A stretch of 9,028 nt of DNA from the NCBI GenBank assembly GCA_003161535.1, contig PMOM01000191.1:1424-10451 (forward strand). The letters are read 5' to 3'. Position numbers and translations under genes: made by a program. Shown piece after piece: positions 1-5,535 of this stretch. The number at the start of each line of letters is the position of its first letter. Position 1 is the stretch's first letter. This DNA comes from Caulobacteraceae bacterium. GTDB lineage: Bacteria > Pseudomonadota > Alphaproteobacteria > Caulobacterales > Caulobacteraceae. The notes below the pieces were generated by a model. That model did not search any database, was not told the DNA's origin, and saw only the letters and a program-made list of their open reading frames with translations.

Positions 1-153
1 GTGGCCACCCAGACCGGCGCGCGCACCGGGGCGGTGGATACAAAGACCGGGCGAGTCTATCTGCCGGCCGCGCAATACGATCCGCCCGCCGTGGCCGGCC
101 AGCGCCCGAAGATGAAGCCCGGCACCTTCGAAGTGCTGGTGCTGGGAAGGTAG
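1..153 (+). CDS. 3' end of a YncE/YVTN-type beta-propeller protein (partial)
   Basis: The frame is open from the window's left edge and ends at TAG 151-153, giving the last 50 residues of a protein whose start lies outside. The tail has the pattern TGARTGAVDTKTGRVYLPAA, then a Pro/Ala-rich loop, then PGTFEVLVLGR. This matches my memory of how YncE-like (YVTN/NHL-type) secreted beta-propeller proteins close their last blade: a 'D-x-K-T-x-R-V-Y-L' strand, a variable loop, and a final 'PGSF-x-V-L-V-x-G' strand. These proteins are usually exported and their substrates are mostly unknown. The family call rests on about 50 residues only. The next gene is about 350 bp downstream, beyond a repeat element, so it is probably a separate transcription unit. 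Confidence 0.6.
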   Translation: MATQTGARTGAVDTKTGRVYLPAAQYDPPAVAGQRPKMKPGTFEVLVLGR

Positions 154-176
154 GGGCTGGCGACTGCACCCCAAAA

Positions 177-211
177 GGACCGTCATGGCCGGGCGTAAGT
201 CCCGGCCATCC
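177..211 (+). repeat. REP-like palindrome, left copy
   Basis: The perfect 9-bp stem ATGGCCGGG (185-193) pairs with CCCGGCCAT (201-209) across the loop CGTAAGT. The flanks GTC and CC recur, inverted, in the right copy at 374-408. Extragenic palindromes of this style are common in alphaproteobacterial intergenic regions, from general recollection. It lies 24 bp past the stop of the upstream gene and could act in mRNA 3'-end stabilisation, but it lacks the T-run of an intrinsic terminator. Confidence 0.7.
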
Positions 212-230
212 ATGCACACCTTCCCATGAG

Positions 231-252
231 TGGGCGCGCCAGAGCGCGCCCA
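231..252. repeat. GC-rich perfect hairpin inside the repeat element
   Basis: TGGGCGCGC (231-239) pairs perfectly with GCGCGCCCA (244-252) around the 4-base loop CAGA. There is no T-run on either side, so it is not a standard terminator. It lies between the inverted REP copies and is probably part of that element's fold. Confidence 0.5.
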
Positions 253-336
253 TCGCTGTGGCGCGCCGGTGGTCGCCGATGGCTCGATCATGCCAACGGC
301 AAGGATGCGCGTCCGGCCAGGCGAAACGCATCGCGT

Positions 337-354
337 TGGCCGCGCGCGCGGCCA
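337..354. repeat. 18-bp perfect palindrome inside the repeat element
   Basis: TGGCCGCGCGCGCGGCCA is self-complementary over its full 18 bases. It lies 19 bp inside the right REP copy. It could be a protein-binding dyad or part of the element's secondary structure, and the sequence does not tell which. Alternating CG runs arise easily at this base composition. Confidence 0.45.
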
Positions 355-373
355 GGTCAAACACCGTGTTCTT

Positions 374-408
374 GGGTGGCCGGGACTGACGCCCGGCCAT
401 GACGTTCC
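374..408 (-). repeat. REP-like palindrome, right copy (inverted)
   Basis: The 8-bp stem TGGCCGGG (377-384) pairs with CCCGGCCA (392-399) across the loop ACTGACG, with a possible outer G-T pair (376/400). It equals the reverse complement of 177-211 apart from three substitutions: one in the outer stem, one in the loop and one in the flank. Because the copies are inverted, the nonapeptide WPGLTPGHD can be read from this copy on the plus strand and from the left copy on the minus strand. That is a signature of repeat sequence and not of coding sequence. Confidence 0.7.
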
Positions 409-499
409 TAATGGGGGGCTAGCCCGGGCGCCGGTTTTCGTGTGACTAGGCTTGAGGTTGGGCGCGCGCCAAGGCAGGGGGCGCGCAAGGGACGCGGGC

Positions 500-1405
500 A
501 TGGCTGAATTTTCGATGCAGGACGCGGCGTTCACCGGCTTTCGCCTGGTGCGCGAGCATCCCCGAGCGCTGATCGTCTGGGCGATCTTCGCCCTGGCCCT
601 GTCGATGGTAATGAGCGGGATCTTCATCGCCCTGCTCGGTCCCGCCGTGGCCGCCCTGCAGTCCGCGCAGCCGGGAGCCGGCGCCGATCCGGCGAAGGCG
701 CTGGGCCTGCTGGCGAAGCTGGCCCCAAGCTATGTCCTGATGGTGGGCCTGGCCTTGGCCTTCCATTCGGTGCTGCTGGCGGCGATGAACCGGGCGGTTT
801 TGCGTGGTGGCGACGACCGCCTGGGCTTTTTTCGCCTGGGCTCGGATGAGCTGCGGCAGGCCGGCCTTCAGCTCTTGGCCATAGTGGCGATCACCGGCGT
901 CTATCTGGTCCTGGTGGTGGCGGTTGTGCTGGTCTCCGTCGCCTCTGGCATGGCCGGCAAGGCGGCGGCGGGAGTCGTCGTGGTGGTGAGCATCGTGGCG
1001 GTCCTGTGCGCCGTGGTCTTCCTGGCGGTGAGGTTCTCACTGGCCTCGGCCCTGACCTTCGATGGCGGCAGGGTCAATCTCTTCGGCTCGTGGACGCTGA
1101 CGCGAGGGCGCTTCTGGCCGCTGTTTGGGACCTATCTGCTCGTCTTCGCCCTGGCGATAGTGGTCTATATGCTCTCCCTGCTGGTGATTTTCGCGGCCAC
1201 CGCGATGGTCGGCGGCGGCAATCCGATGACCGCCATGATGAACCCCGACATGACCTCGCTGGCCGCCTATTTCTCACCGACCCGGATCGTGCAGACGGTG
1301 CTGGGGGCCGGGGTTTCGGCGCTGATCTGGCCGCTGATGCTTACCCCGCCGGCCGCCATCTATCGCTCCCTGGTCCCGGCGGCCACGGCCCCGACGCCCG
1401 TCTGA
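500..1405 (+). CDS. Multi-pass integral membrane protein of unknown function
   Basis: This is a 301-residue protein. I chose ATG 500 because AAGGGA (487-492) sits 7 bases upstream and residues 1-22 (MAEFSMQDAAFTGFRLVREH) look like a cytosolic amphipathic lead-in. An upstream in-frame TTG at 452 would add 16 Arg/Gly-rich residues of low plausibility. About six hydrophobic segments are visible, roughly at residues 24-48, 77-100, 122-148, 152-180, 209-240 and 265-292. A polar loop at about 183-208 has the pattern FDGGRVNLFGSWTLTRGRFW. That layout resembles small alphaproteobacterial DUF-type membrane proteins, distantly like the membrane domain of glycerophosphodiester phosphodiesterases, but I cannot name the family with confidence. 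It has no obvious catalytic motif. It ends 8 bp before the symporter gene and is probably the first gene of that operon. Confidence 0.8.
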   Translation: MAEFSMQDAAFTGFRLVREHPRALIVWAIFALALSMVMSGIFIALLGPAVAALQSAQPGAGADPAKALGLLAKLAPSYVLMVGLALAFHSVLLAAMNRAVLRGGDDRLGFFRLGSDELRQAGLQLLAIVAITGVYLVLVVAVVLVSVASGMAGKAAAGVVVVVSIVAVLCAVVFLAVRFSLASALTFDGGRVNLFGSWTLTRGRFWPLFGTYLLVFALAIVVYMLSLLVIFAATAMVGGGNPMTAMMNPDMTSLAAYFSPTRIVQTVLGAGVSALIWPLMLTPPAAIYRSLVPAATAPTPV

Positions 1406-1413
1406 GCGCGCCG

Positions 1414-2727
1414 ATGACGGACATGGCTCTGCCCATCGGCGCGGCGCCGGACGATCCGGCCCAGGGCGGCATCTCCAAGCGCCAGGTCGCCGCAGCGGTG
1501 ATGGGCAATGCCCTGGAGTTCTACGATTTCACCACCTACGCCTATTTCGCCGTGCAGATCGGCCACAACTTTTTCCCGGGCCATTCGCCGTTCATCAGCC
1601 TGCTGCTGTCGCTGGCGACCTTCGGGGCGGGGTTCATTCTGCGCCCGATCGGCGCGATCCTCATCGGAAGGTACGCCGACCGCCGGGGACGCCGGCCGGC
1701 CATGCTGTTCAGCTTCACCCTGATGGGCGTGGCCATATTGGGCCTGGCCCTGACGCCGTCCTACGCCATGATCGGCCCGCTGGCGCCGGTCCTCGCCCTG
1801 ACCTGGCGGCTTTGCCAAGGGTTTGCTCTGGGCGGCGAGGTGGGACCGACGACCGCCTTTCTGGTCGAGGCCGCGCCGCCGGCCAAGCGCGGCCTCTACG
1901 GCGCCTGGCAGGGCAGCAGCCAGAATCTCGCTTCGGTGGCCGGAGGGCTGGTGGGGGTGACCCTGGCCGCCGTGGCCGGAGCGGCCAGCCTGGAGGTATG
2001 GGGCTGGCGCGCCGCCTTCCTGCTGGGCGCCCTGGTGCTGCCGTTCGGCCTGGTCCTGCGGCGCAACCTGCCCGAGACTCTGCATCGGCCCGAGGCGCGG
2101 TCCGCGGCGCACGCCGACCAGCCGACCATCAGAGCCCATGCGCGCATCCTGCTGCTGGGCCTGGCGCTGATCGCGGCCGCCACGGTCTCCACCTATGTGT
2201 TCACCTTTATGACCACCTACGCCGTCACCACCCTGCACATGGCCGCCGGTGTCTCGCTGGGAGCGACGGTGATGAACGGGGCGTTCGGCGTCATCGGCGG
2301 CCTGATCGGCGGGGTGTTGTCGGATCGTTGGGGGCGCCGGAAAATGATGATCTGGCCGCGCCTCGCCTTTTTGATCTTCACCTGGCCCGCCTTCTTCCTG
2401 ATGGTGCGTAATCACGACGCCCTCACCCTGCTGAGCGCGACGGCCGTGCTCTCCTTCACCAGCGCGCTGACCACCGCGGCGGTGTTCGTGGCGATCATCG
2501 AATCCCTGCGCAAGGAGATCCGCGGCATGGGCATGGGCGCGGTCTACGCCACCGCCGTGGCCGTGTTCGGCGGCACCACCCAGCCGGTCGTGGCCCTGCT
2601 CATTCACGTCACGGGCGATCCCTTGTCTCCGGCCTGGTACGTCATGGCCTTCACGGTCGTGGGCCTGATCGCCTCGCTGATGATGAAGGAGACGGCGCAC
2701 GGACATCTCAGAGCGCCGGCAAGCTGA
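1414..2727 (+). CDS. MFS transporter, metabolite:H+ symporter (MHS) family
   Basis: This is a 437-residue inner-membrane symporter, normal size for MHS carriers such as citrate, tricarballylate or ShiA/ProP-like transporters. Family marks are GNALEFYDF at 31-39 in the first helix, FGAGFILRPIGA at 70-81, the MFS loop-2/3 motif GRYADRRGRR at 85-94, RLCQGFALGGEVG at 132-144, and GWRAAFLLG after helix 6. A second copy of the loop motif (SDRWGRRK) follows in the C-terminal half. The overall pattern reminds me most of citrate/tricarballylate carriers (CitA/TcuC), but substrate cannot be read from sequence. The start is ATG 1414, with ATG 1423 as an alternative. Neither has a strong ribosome-binding site, which fits translation coupled to the gene ending 8 bp upstream. 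It precedes two hydrolase genes and so is the likely importer of their substrate. Confidence 0.9.
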   Translation: MTDMALPIGAAPDDPAQGGISKRQVAAAVMGNALEFYDFTTYAYFAVQIGHNFFPGHSPFISLLLSLATFGAGFILRPIGAILIGRYADRRGRRPAMLFSFTLMGVAILGLALTPSYAMIGPLAPVLALTWRLCQGFALGGEVGPTTAFLVEAAPPAKRGLYGAWQGSSQNLASVAGGLVGVTLAAVAGAASLEVWGWRAAFLLGALVLPFGLVLRRNLPETLHRPEARSAAHADQPTIRAHARILLLGLALIAAATVSTYVFTFMTTYAVTTLHMAAGVSLGATVMNGAFGVIGGLIGGVLSDRWGRRKMMIWPRLAFLIFTWPAFFLMVRNHDALTLLSATAVLSFTSALTTAAVFVAIIESLRKEIRGMGMGAVYATAVAVFGGTTQPVVALLIHVTGDPLSPAWYVMAFTVVGLIASLMMKETAHGHLRAPAS

Positions 2728-2746
2728 ACGAAAGGCCCCTTGAGCC

Positions 2747-3604
2747 ATGCATATCGAAATCAACGGCGCGCGCCTCTTCTTCGACACGGTGGGCTCCAAG
2801 CTGGAGCCGCGCGGCGAGGTGATGGTCGAGAAGCCGAGCCTGTTGGTCTTGCACGGCGGGCCGGGGTTCGATCACGCGCTGATGCGGCCCTATTTCGACC
2901 GCTTCGCCGACAGCCATCAGGTGATCTATCTCGACCATCGCGGCAACGGCCGCTCCACCGGAAAGAGAGAAACCTGGTCGCTCGATCAGTGGGGGGACGA
3001 CATCCACGACTTCTGCCAGGCGCTGGGGGTGGAAAAGCCGGCGGTGTACGGACTGTCGTTCGGCGGCATGGTGGCCATGGCCTATGCCGCGCGCCATCCG
3101 GAGGGACCATCGAAGCTCGTCCTGGCCTCGACGGCCGGGCGCATGGATTTGCCGGCCACCTACGACGCCATGGAGCGGCTGGGCGGCGCGGAAGCGCGGC
3201 GCATCGCCGAGGTTTTCTGGACCGATCCGAAGGCCGAGACGGCGGCGGAATACATGGCGACATGCATGCCGCTCTATAGCCCGACACAGAACTTCCAGGC
3301 GCAGCAGGCGGTCAAGCGGGCGATCATGAACATGGCGGTGATGTTTCATTTCATCCGCGTCGAGCAGGGGCGGATGGATCTGCTGCCGGGTCTTTCGGCG
3401 GTGCATTGCCCGACGCTGATTCTGGCCGGCGGAATCGATCCGATCACGCCGGTTACCTGCTCGCGGGCGATCCTGGCGGCCCTGCCCAAGGGCGTCGCCG
3501 AGCTGGTGGTCTTCGAGGCGGCGGGACATGGCGTGCACCGCGACGAGCCGGAGCGCGCCGAAGCGGTATTGAGAGGATTCCTCGAGGAGCCAGCCCAGAC
3601 ATGA
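2747..3604 (+). CDS. Alpha/beta hydrolase, proline iminopeptidase-like
   Basis: This is a 285-residue cytosolic alpha/beta-hydrolase with no signal peptide. The oxyanion motif HGGPG is at 36-40, and DHRGNGRS at 63-70 is typical of the strand-4 turn. The nucleophile elbow is GLSFGG with Ser104, and the probable acid and base are Asp231 (GGIDPITPV) and His261 (AGHG). HGGPG is the hallmark of the S33 proline iminopeptidase group. The elbow GxSFGG differs from the GGSWGS of classical bacterial PIPs and is closer to the GxSYGG of tricorn-factor-F1-like aminopeptidases and amino-acid amidases. The lid (about 128-210) is where specificity would lie. Release of an N-terminal residue or amide hydrolysis is likely, but an esterase is not excluded. 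AAAGG lies 11 bases before the ATG. The stop codon overlaps the next start (ATGA). Confidence 0.85.
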   Translation: MHIEINGARLFFDTVGSKLEPRGEVMVEKPSLLVLHGGPGFDHALMRPYFDRFADSHQVIYLDHRGNGRSTGKRETWSLDQWGDDIHDFCQALGVEKPAVYGLSFGGMVAMAYAARHPEGPSKLVLASTAGRMDLPATYDAMERLGGAEARRIAEVFWTDPKAETAAEYMATCMPLYSPTQNFQAQQAVKRAIMNMAVMFHFIRVEQGRMDLLPGLSAVHCPTLILAGGIDPITPVTCSRAILAALPKGVAELVVFEAAGHGVHRDEPERAEAVLRGFLEEPAQT

Positions 3605-4683
3605 ACTCGGCGATGAGTTTTTCCGCGACCTATGACCAGGCGCGGACGAAGTTCAAAGGCGCGGTCGCGGCGGCCGGCGGGGCGCTGGAAGCCCTGGCCC
3701 ATCCCGAACGCGGCCGGGAAGGCGAAGCGCTTTCCACCGACGTCGCCTGGTTTGGCCCGCGGGACGCCGAGCGCGTGCTGGTGATGATCGCCGGCACCCA
3801 TGGCGTCGAGGGCTTCTGCGGCTCGGGGGCGCAGATCGACTGGCTGGCGCGCGGGGAGGCGGCCAGGCTGCCGGCCGGCGTCGCCGTGCTGATGATCCAC
3901 GGCGTCAACCCATACGGATTTTCCTGGCTGCGGCGGGTGACGCAGGAGAACGTCGATCTCAACCGCAACTGGGTGGACTTCGCCGCGCCATTGCCCGCCA
4001 ACCGAGGCTACGATGACTTAAGTGAAGCGATCTGTCCGGCGGAGTGGTCGGAAGACTCCCGGGCGGCCAGCGCGCGGGTGCTGGGCGCCTATCTTGGCAG
4101 CCACGGTCCGGCGGACCTGCAGCACGCCCTGAGCGGCGGCCAATACAACCATCCGGCCGGGGTGTTCTACGGCGGCATTGAGCCGACCTGGTCGCGGCGG
4201 ACCCAGACGGCGATCTTCGAAAACTATCTTGGCGCGGCGGCGAAGGTGGCGATCATCGACTATCACACCGGCCTGGGCCCCTGGGGCTACGGCGAGCAGA
4301 TCGTCACCGAGGCGCCCGGTTGCGAAGGCTATCTGCGGGCCAAGGCCTGGTGGGGTGGGGCCATCGCCTCGCCCGCCGACGGCACCTCGACCTCCGCGCC
4401 GATCACCGGCGACGGCCTGGCCGCCGCGCCGCGCCTGCTGCCGCGCGCGCAGGTCACCGCCATGGCCCTTGAGGTCGGAACCCTGCCGCTGGAAGAGGTG
4501 TTCGGAGCGGTGCGCGCCGACGCCTGGCTGCACGCCCACGGCGACCTGGCCTCGCCGCAGGGAGCGGCGATCAAGGCCCAGATCCGCGCCGCCTTTTATG
4601 GCGACGCCGACGACTGGAAAGGCATGGTCGCCGGCCAGTCGCTGCTTGCCGTGCGCCAGGCGATCGCGGGGCTGACGGGGTAG
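3601..4683 (+). CDS. DUF2817 family M14-like zinc carboxypeptidase/amidase
   Basis: This is a 360-residue protein of about normal length for DUF2817, a branch of the M14 zinc-peptidase fold. The active-site set appears complete: zinc ligands His67 and Glu70 in GTHGVEG, substrate-binding LNRNW at 120-124, third ligand His222 in DYHTGLGPWG, and a catalytic-type glutamate at 291 in ALEVGT. There is no signal peptide, so it should act in the cytosol. Natural substrates of DUF2817 proteins are poorly known to me. Hydrolysis of a C-terminal or amide-linked residue is the family-based expectation. ATG 3601 overlaps the hydrolase stop by 4 bases, and GAGGAG (3584-3589) lies 11 bases upstream. An in-frame ATG at 3613 is an alternative. 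The overlap implies coupled translation with the PIP-like hydrolase and suggests consecutive steps on one substrate. Confidence 0.88.
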   Translation: MNSAMSFSATYDQARTKFKGAVAAAGGALEALAHPERGREGEALSTDVAWFGPRDAERVLVMIAGTHGVEGFCGSGAQIDWLARGEAARLPAGVAVLMIHGVNPYGFSWLRRVTQENVDLNRNWVDFAAPLPANRGYDDLSEAICPAEWSEDSRAASARVLGAYLGSHGPADLQHALSGGQYNHPAGVFYGGIEPTWSRRTQTAIFENYLGAAAKVAIIDYHTGLGPWGYGEQIVTEAPGCEGYLRAKAWWGGAIASPADGTSTSAPITGDGLAAAPRLLPRAQVTAMALEVGTLPLEEVFGAVRADAWLHAHGDLASPQGAAIKAQIRAAFYGDADDWKGMVAGQSLLAVRQAIAGLTG

Positions 4684-4694
4684 GACCTAGCCGC

Positions 4695-5534
4695 TCAGGC
4701 CCGCGCTTCGGCCGCCGCGATCTGGGCGACGGCCAAGGTCAAGGCGGCGTCGCCGCCATCGTCGAGGGTCCAGGCCGAAGACAGGCCGGCGAAGGCCAGG
4801 ATCCATTGCAGGAGCCGGGCCGGATCGAGGCCGGAGGCTTCGGCGACGACGCCAAGCTGGCGGCGAAGCCTGCCGGGCGCGGCGGCAGTCTCGATGTCGG
4901 GATTGCAGAACAGGTTGAGATAGTCGTAGGCGCGCTCGCCGAACAGGCCCTTGGGGTCGATGGCGAGCCAGCCGCGCGGCCCGAAGTCGAGGACGTTCTC
5001 GTGGTGGATGTCGCCATGCAGCACCGTCTCATCGCGCGGCGAGGCCAGCAGGGCGCGGGCGGCGGCGGCGGACTTGATGAGCACGCCTCCGTATCGTTGG
5101 GCCGCTGGCTCGAGTTGGCGAAACCACACCGGCAGGGGCGCGAGCATGGTCGGGCGCGGAAAGTCGCGGGGCGCATGCAGGCGCGCCGCGGCGGCGCACA
5201 GAATGCGGCTGGCCTCGTCGTCGCGGCCGCCACGCGCCATGGCCGCCAGGGAGCCCTCGCCCATGGCCCGCTCGAGCAGCAGGGCGGGGGTTTCGTGGGC
5301 CAGGACCCGGGCCGCGCCGTCGCCGCGCCACCACTCCATCAGATAGGCGCCCTCGCGCTCTTCCTGGCCCTGGGCGATCTTCAGCATGGCTGGCGCGCCG
5401 CCCTTGCGCACCGGCATGAGCACGCTGAAGAACTTGGTGGTGAAGGCTTCCCCGTCCGGCTCCAGGCCCCAGCGCCTCAGCCAGGGCTCAAGCAGCGCCG
5501 GCTTCCCAGCGGACGCTTGAGTGCTCTCGACCAA
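4695..5534 (-). CDS. APH(6)/hydroxyurea-type small-molecule kinase
   Basis: This is a 279-residue kinase with an APH fold. It resembles the aminoglycoside 6-phosphotransferase/hydroxyurea kinase family (StrB-like). In the chosen numbering the ATP lysine is Lys52 (AMLKIA). The catalytic loop is HGDIHHENVLDF with Asp175 and Asn180. The metal-binding Asp193 is in IDPKGLFGERAYD, a form typical of APH(6) members. The frame is open further upstream to a TTG at 5582 inside the peptidase gene, but TTG 5534 is preferred. It starts one base after the peptidase stop, GGAG lies 4 bases before it, and the fold begins soon afterwards (LLEPWLRRWGLEP). The first ATG falls within the kinase fold and is too late. 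Members inactivate streptomycin in producers and some resistant strains, but most chromosomal homologues have unknown substrates, so resistance is not claimed. Confidence 0.85.
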   Translation of the reverse strand: MVESTQASAGKPALLEPWLRRWGLEPDGEAFTTKFFSVLMPVRKGGAPAMLKIAQGQEEREGAYLMEWWRGDGAARVLAHETPALLLERAMGEGSLAAMARGGRDDEASRILCAAAARLHAPRDFPRPTMLAPLPVWFRQLEPAAQRYGGVLIKSAAAARALLASPRDETVLHGDIHHENVLDFGPRGWLAIDPKGLFGERAYDYLNLFCNPDIETAAAPGRLRRQLGVVAEASGLDPARLLQWILAFAGLSSAWTLDDGGDAALTLAVAQIAAAEARA

Positions 5535-5535
5535 G

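Larger units (their letters stand above)
177..408. repeat. REPIN/MITE-like element: inverted pair of REP palindromes
   Basis: The two ends, 177-211 and 374-408, are reverse complements of each other at 32 of 35 positions, read directly from the bases. Each end is itself a hairpin with a stem of 8-9 bp (core TGGCCGGG / CCCGGCCA) and a 7-base loop. The 162 bp between them carry two more perfect GC-rich dyads. Inverted pairs of REP hairpins are the defining layout of REPINs, and short non-coding elements with terminal inverted repeats are also typical of MITEs. No transposase is present and I see no clear target-site duplication. Multi-copy status in the genome is an inference that needs a genome search. 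The central spacer is longer than in classical REPINs, so a MITE-like or composite element is equally possible. Confidence 0.6.
154..499. other. 346-bp gene-free interval dominated by a repeat element
   Basis: No convincing gene lies here. The interval contains an inverted pair of REP-like palindromes (177-211 and 374-408), two internal GC-rich hairpins (231-252 and 337-354), and then about 90 bp leading to the membrane-protein gene at 500. That leader includes the 10-bp palindromes GGGCTAGCCC and GGCGCGCGCC. Short frames cross the interval on both strands. A minus-strand frame from ATG 400 stays open to the left window edge and reads through the repeat, but it runs antisense to the upstream gene and I do not call it. 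No hairpin is followed by a T-run, so no standard intrinsic terminator was found for the upstream gene. I could not pick out a confident promoter. Confidence 0.7.

Noticed and set aside
185..209. Intrinsic terminator for the upstream propeller gene
   Set aside because: There is a strong 9-bp stem but no T-run on either side, and the same hairpin recurs inverted at 374-408, which marks it as a repeat.
399..423. Promoter-like TGACG...GCTAG before the membrane-protein gene
   Set aside because: The spacer is too short for a housekeeping promoter and the boxes overlap the REP copy and a GGGCTAGCCC palindrome.
230..445. 71-codon plus-strand frame in the left intergenic region
   Set aside because: It reads through the right REP copy (peptide WPGLTPGHD, also readable from the left copy on the other strand), has no ribosome-binding site and is low-complexity Arg/Gly-rich.
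452..499. TTG-started 16-residue extension of the membrane protein
   Set aside because: It is Arg/Gly-rich and lacks a ribosome-binding site, whereas ATG 500 has AAGGGA 7 bases upstream and a sensible N-terminus.
1006..1413. N-terminal extension of the symporter frame overlapping the membrane-protein gene
   Set aside because: The sequence is Arg/Asp-rich and unlike a transporter. The MHS fold begins after ATG 1414, so the extension is out-of-frame membrane-protein sequence.
1360..2799. 479-codon minus-strand frame opposite the symporter
   Set aside because: It is His/Gln/Arg/Gly-rich with no recognisable domain. Long antisense frames are expected where GC-rich third positions suppress stops, and the symporter on the other strand is clear.
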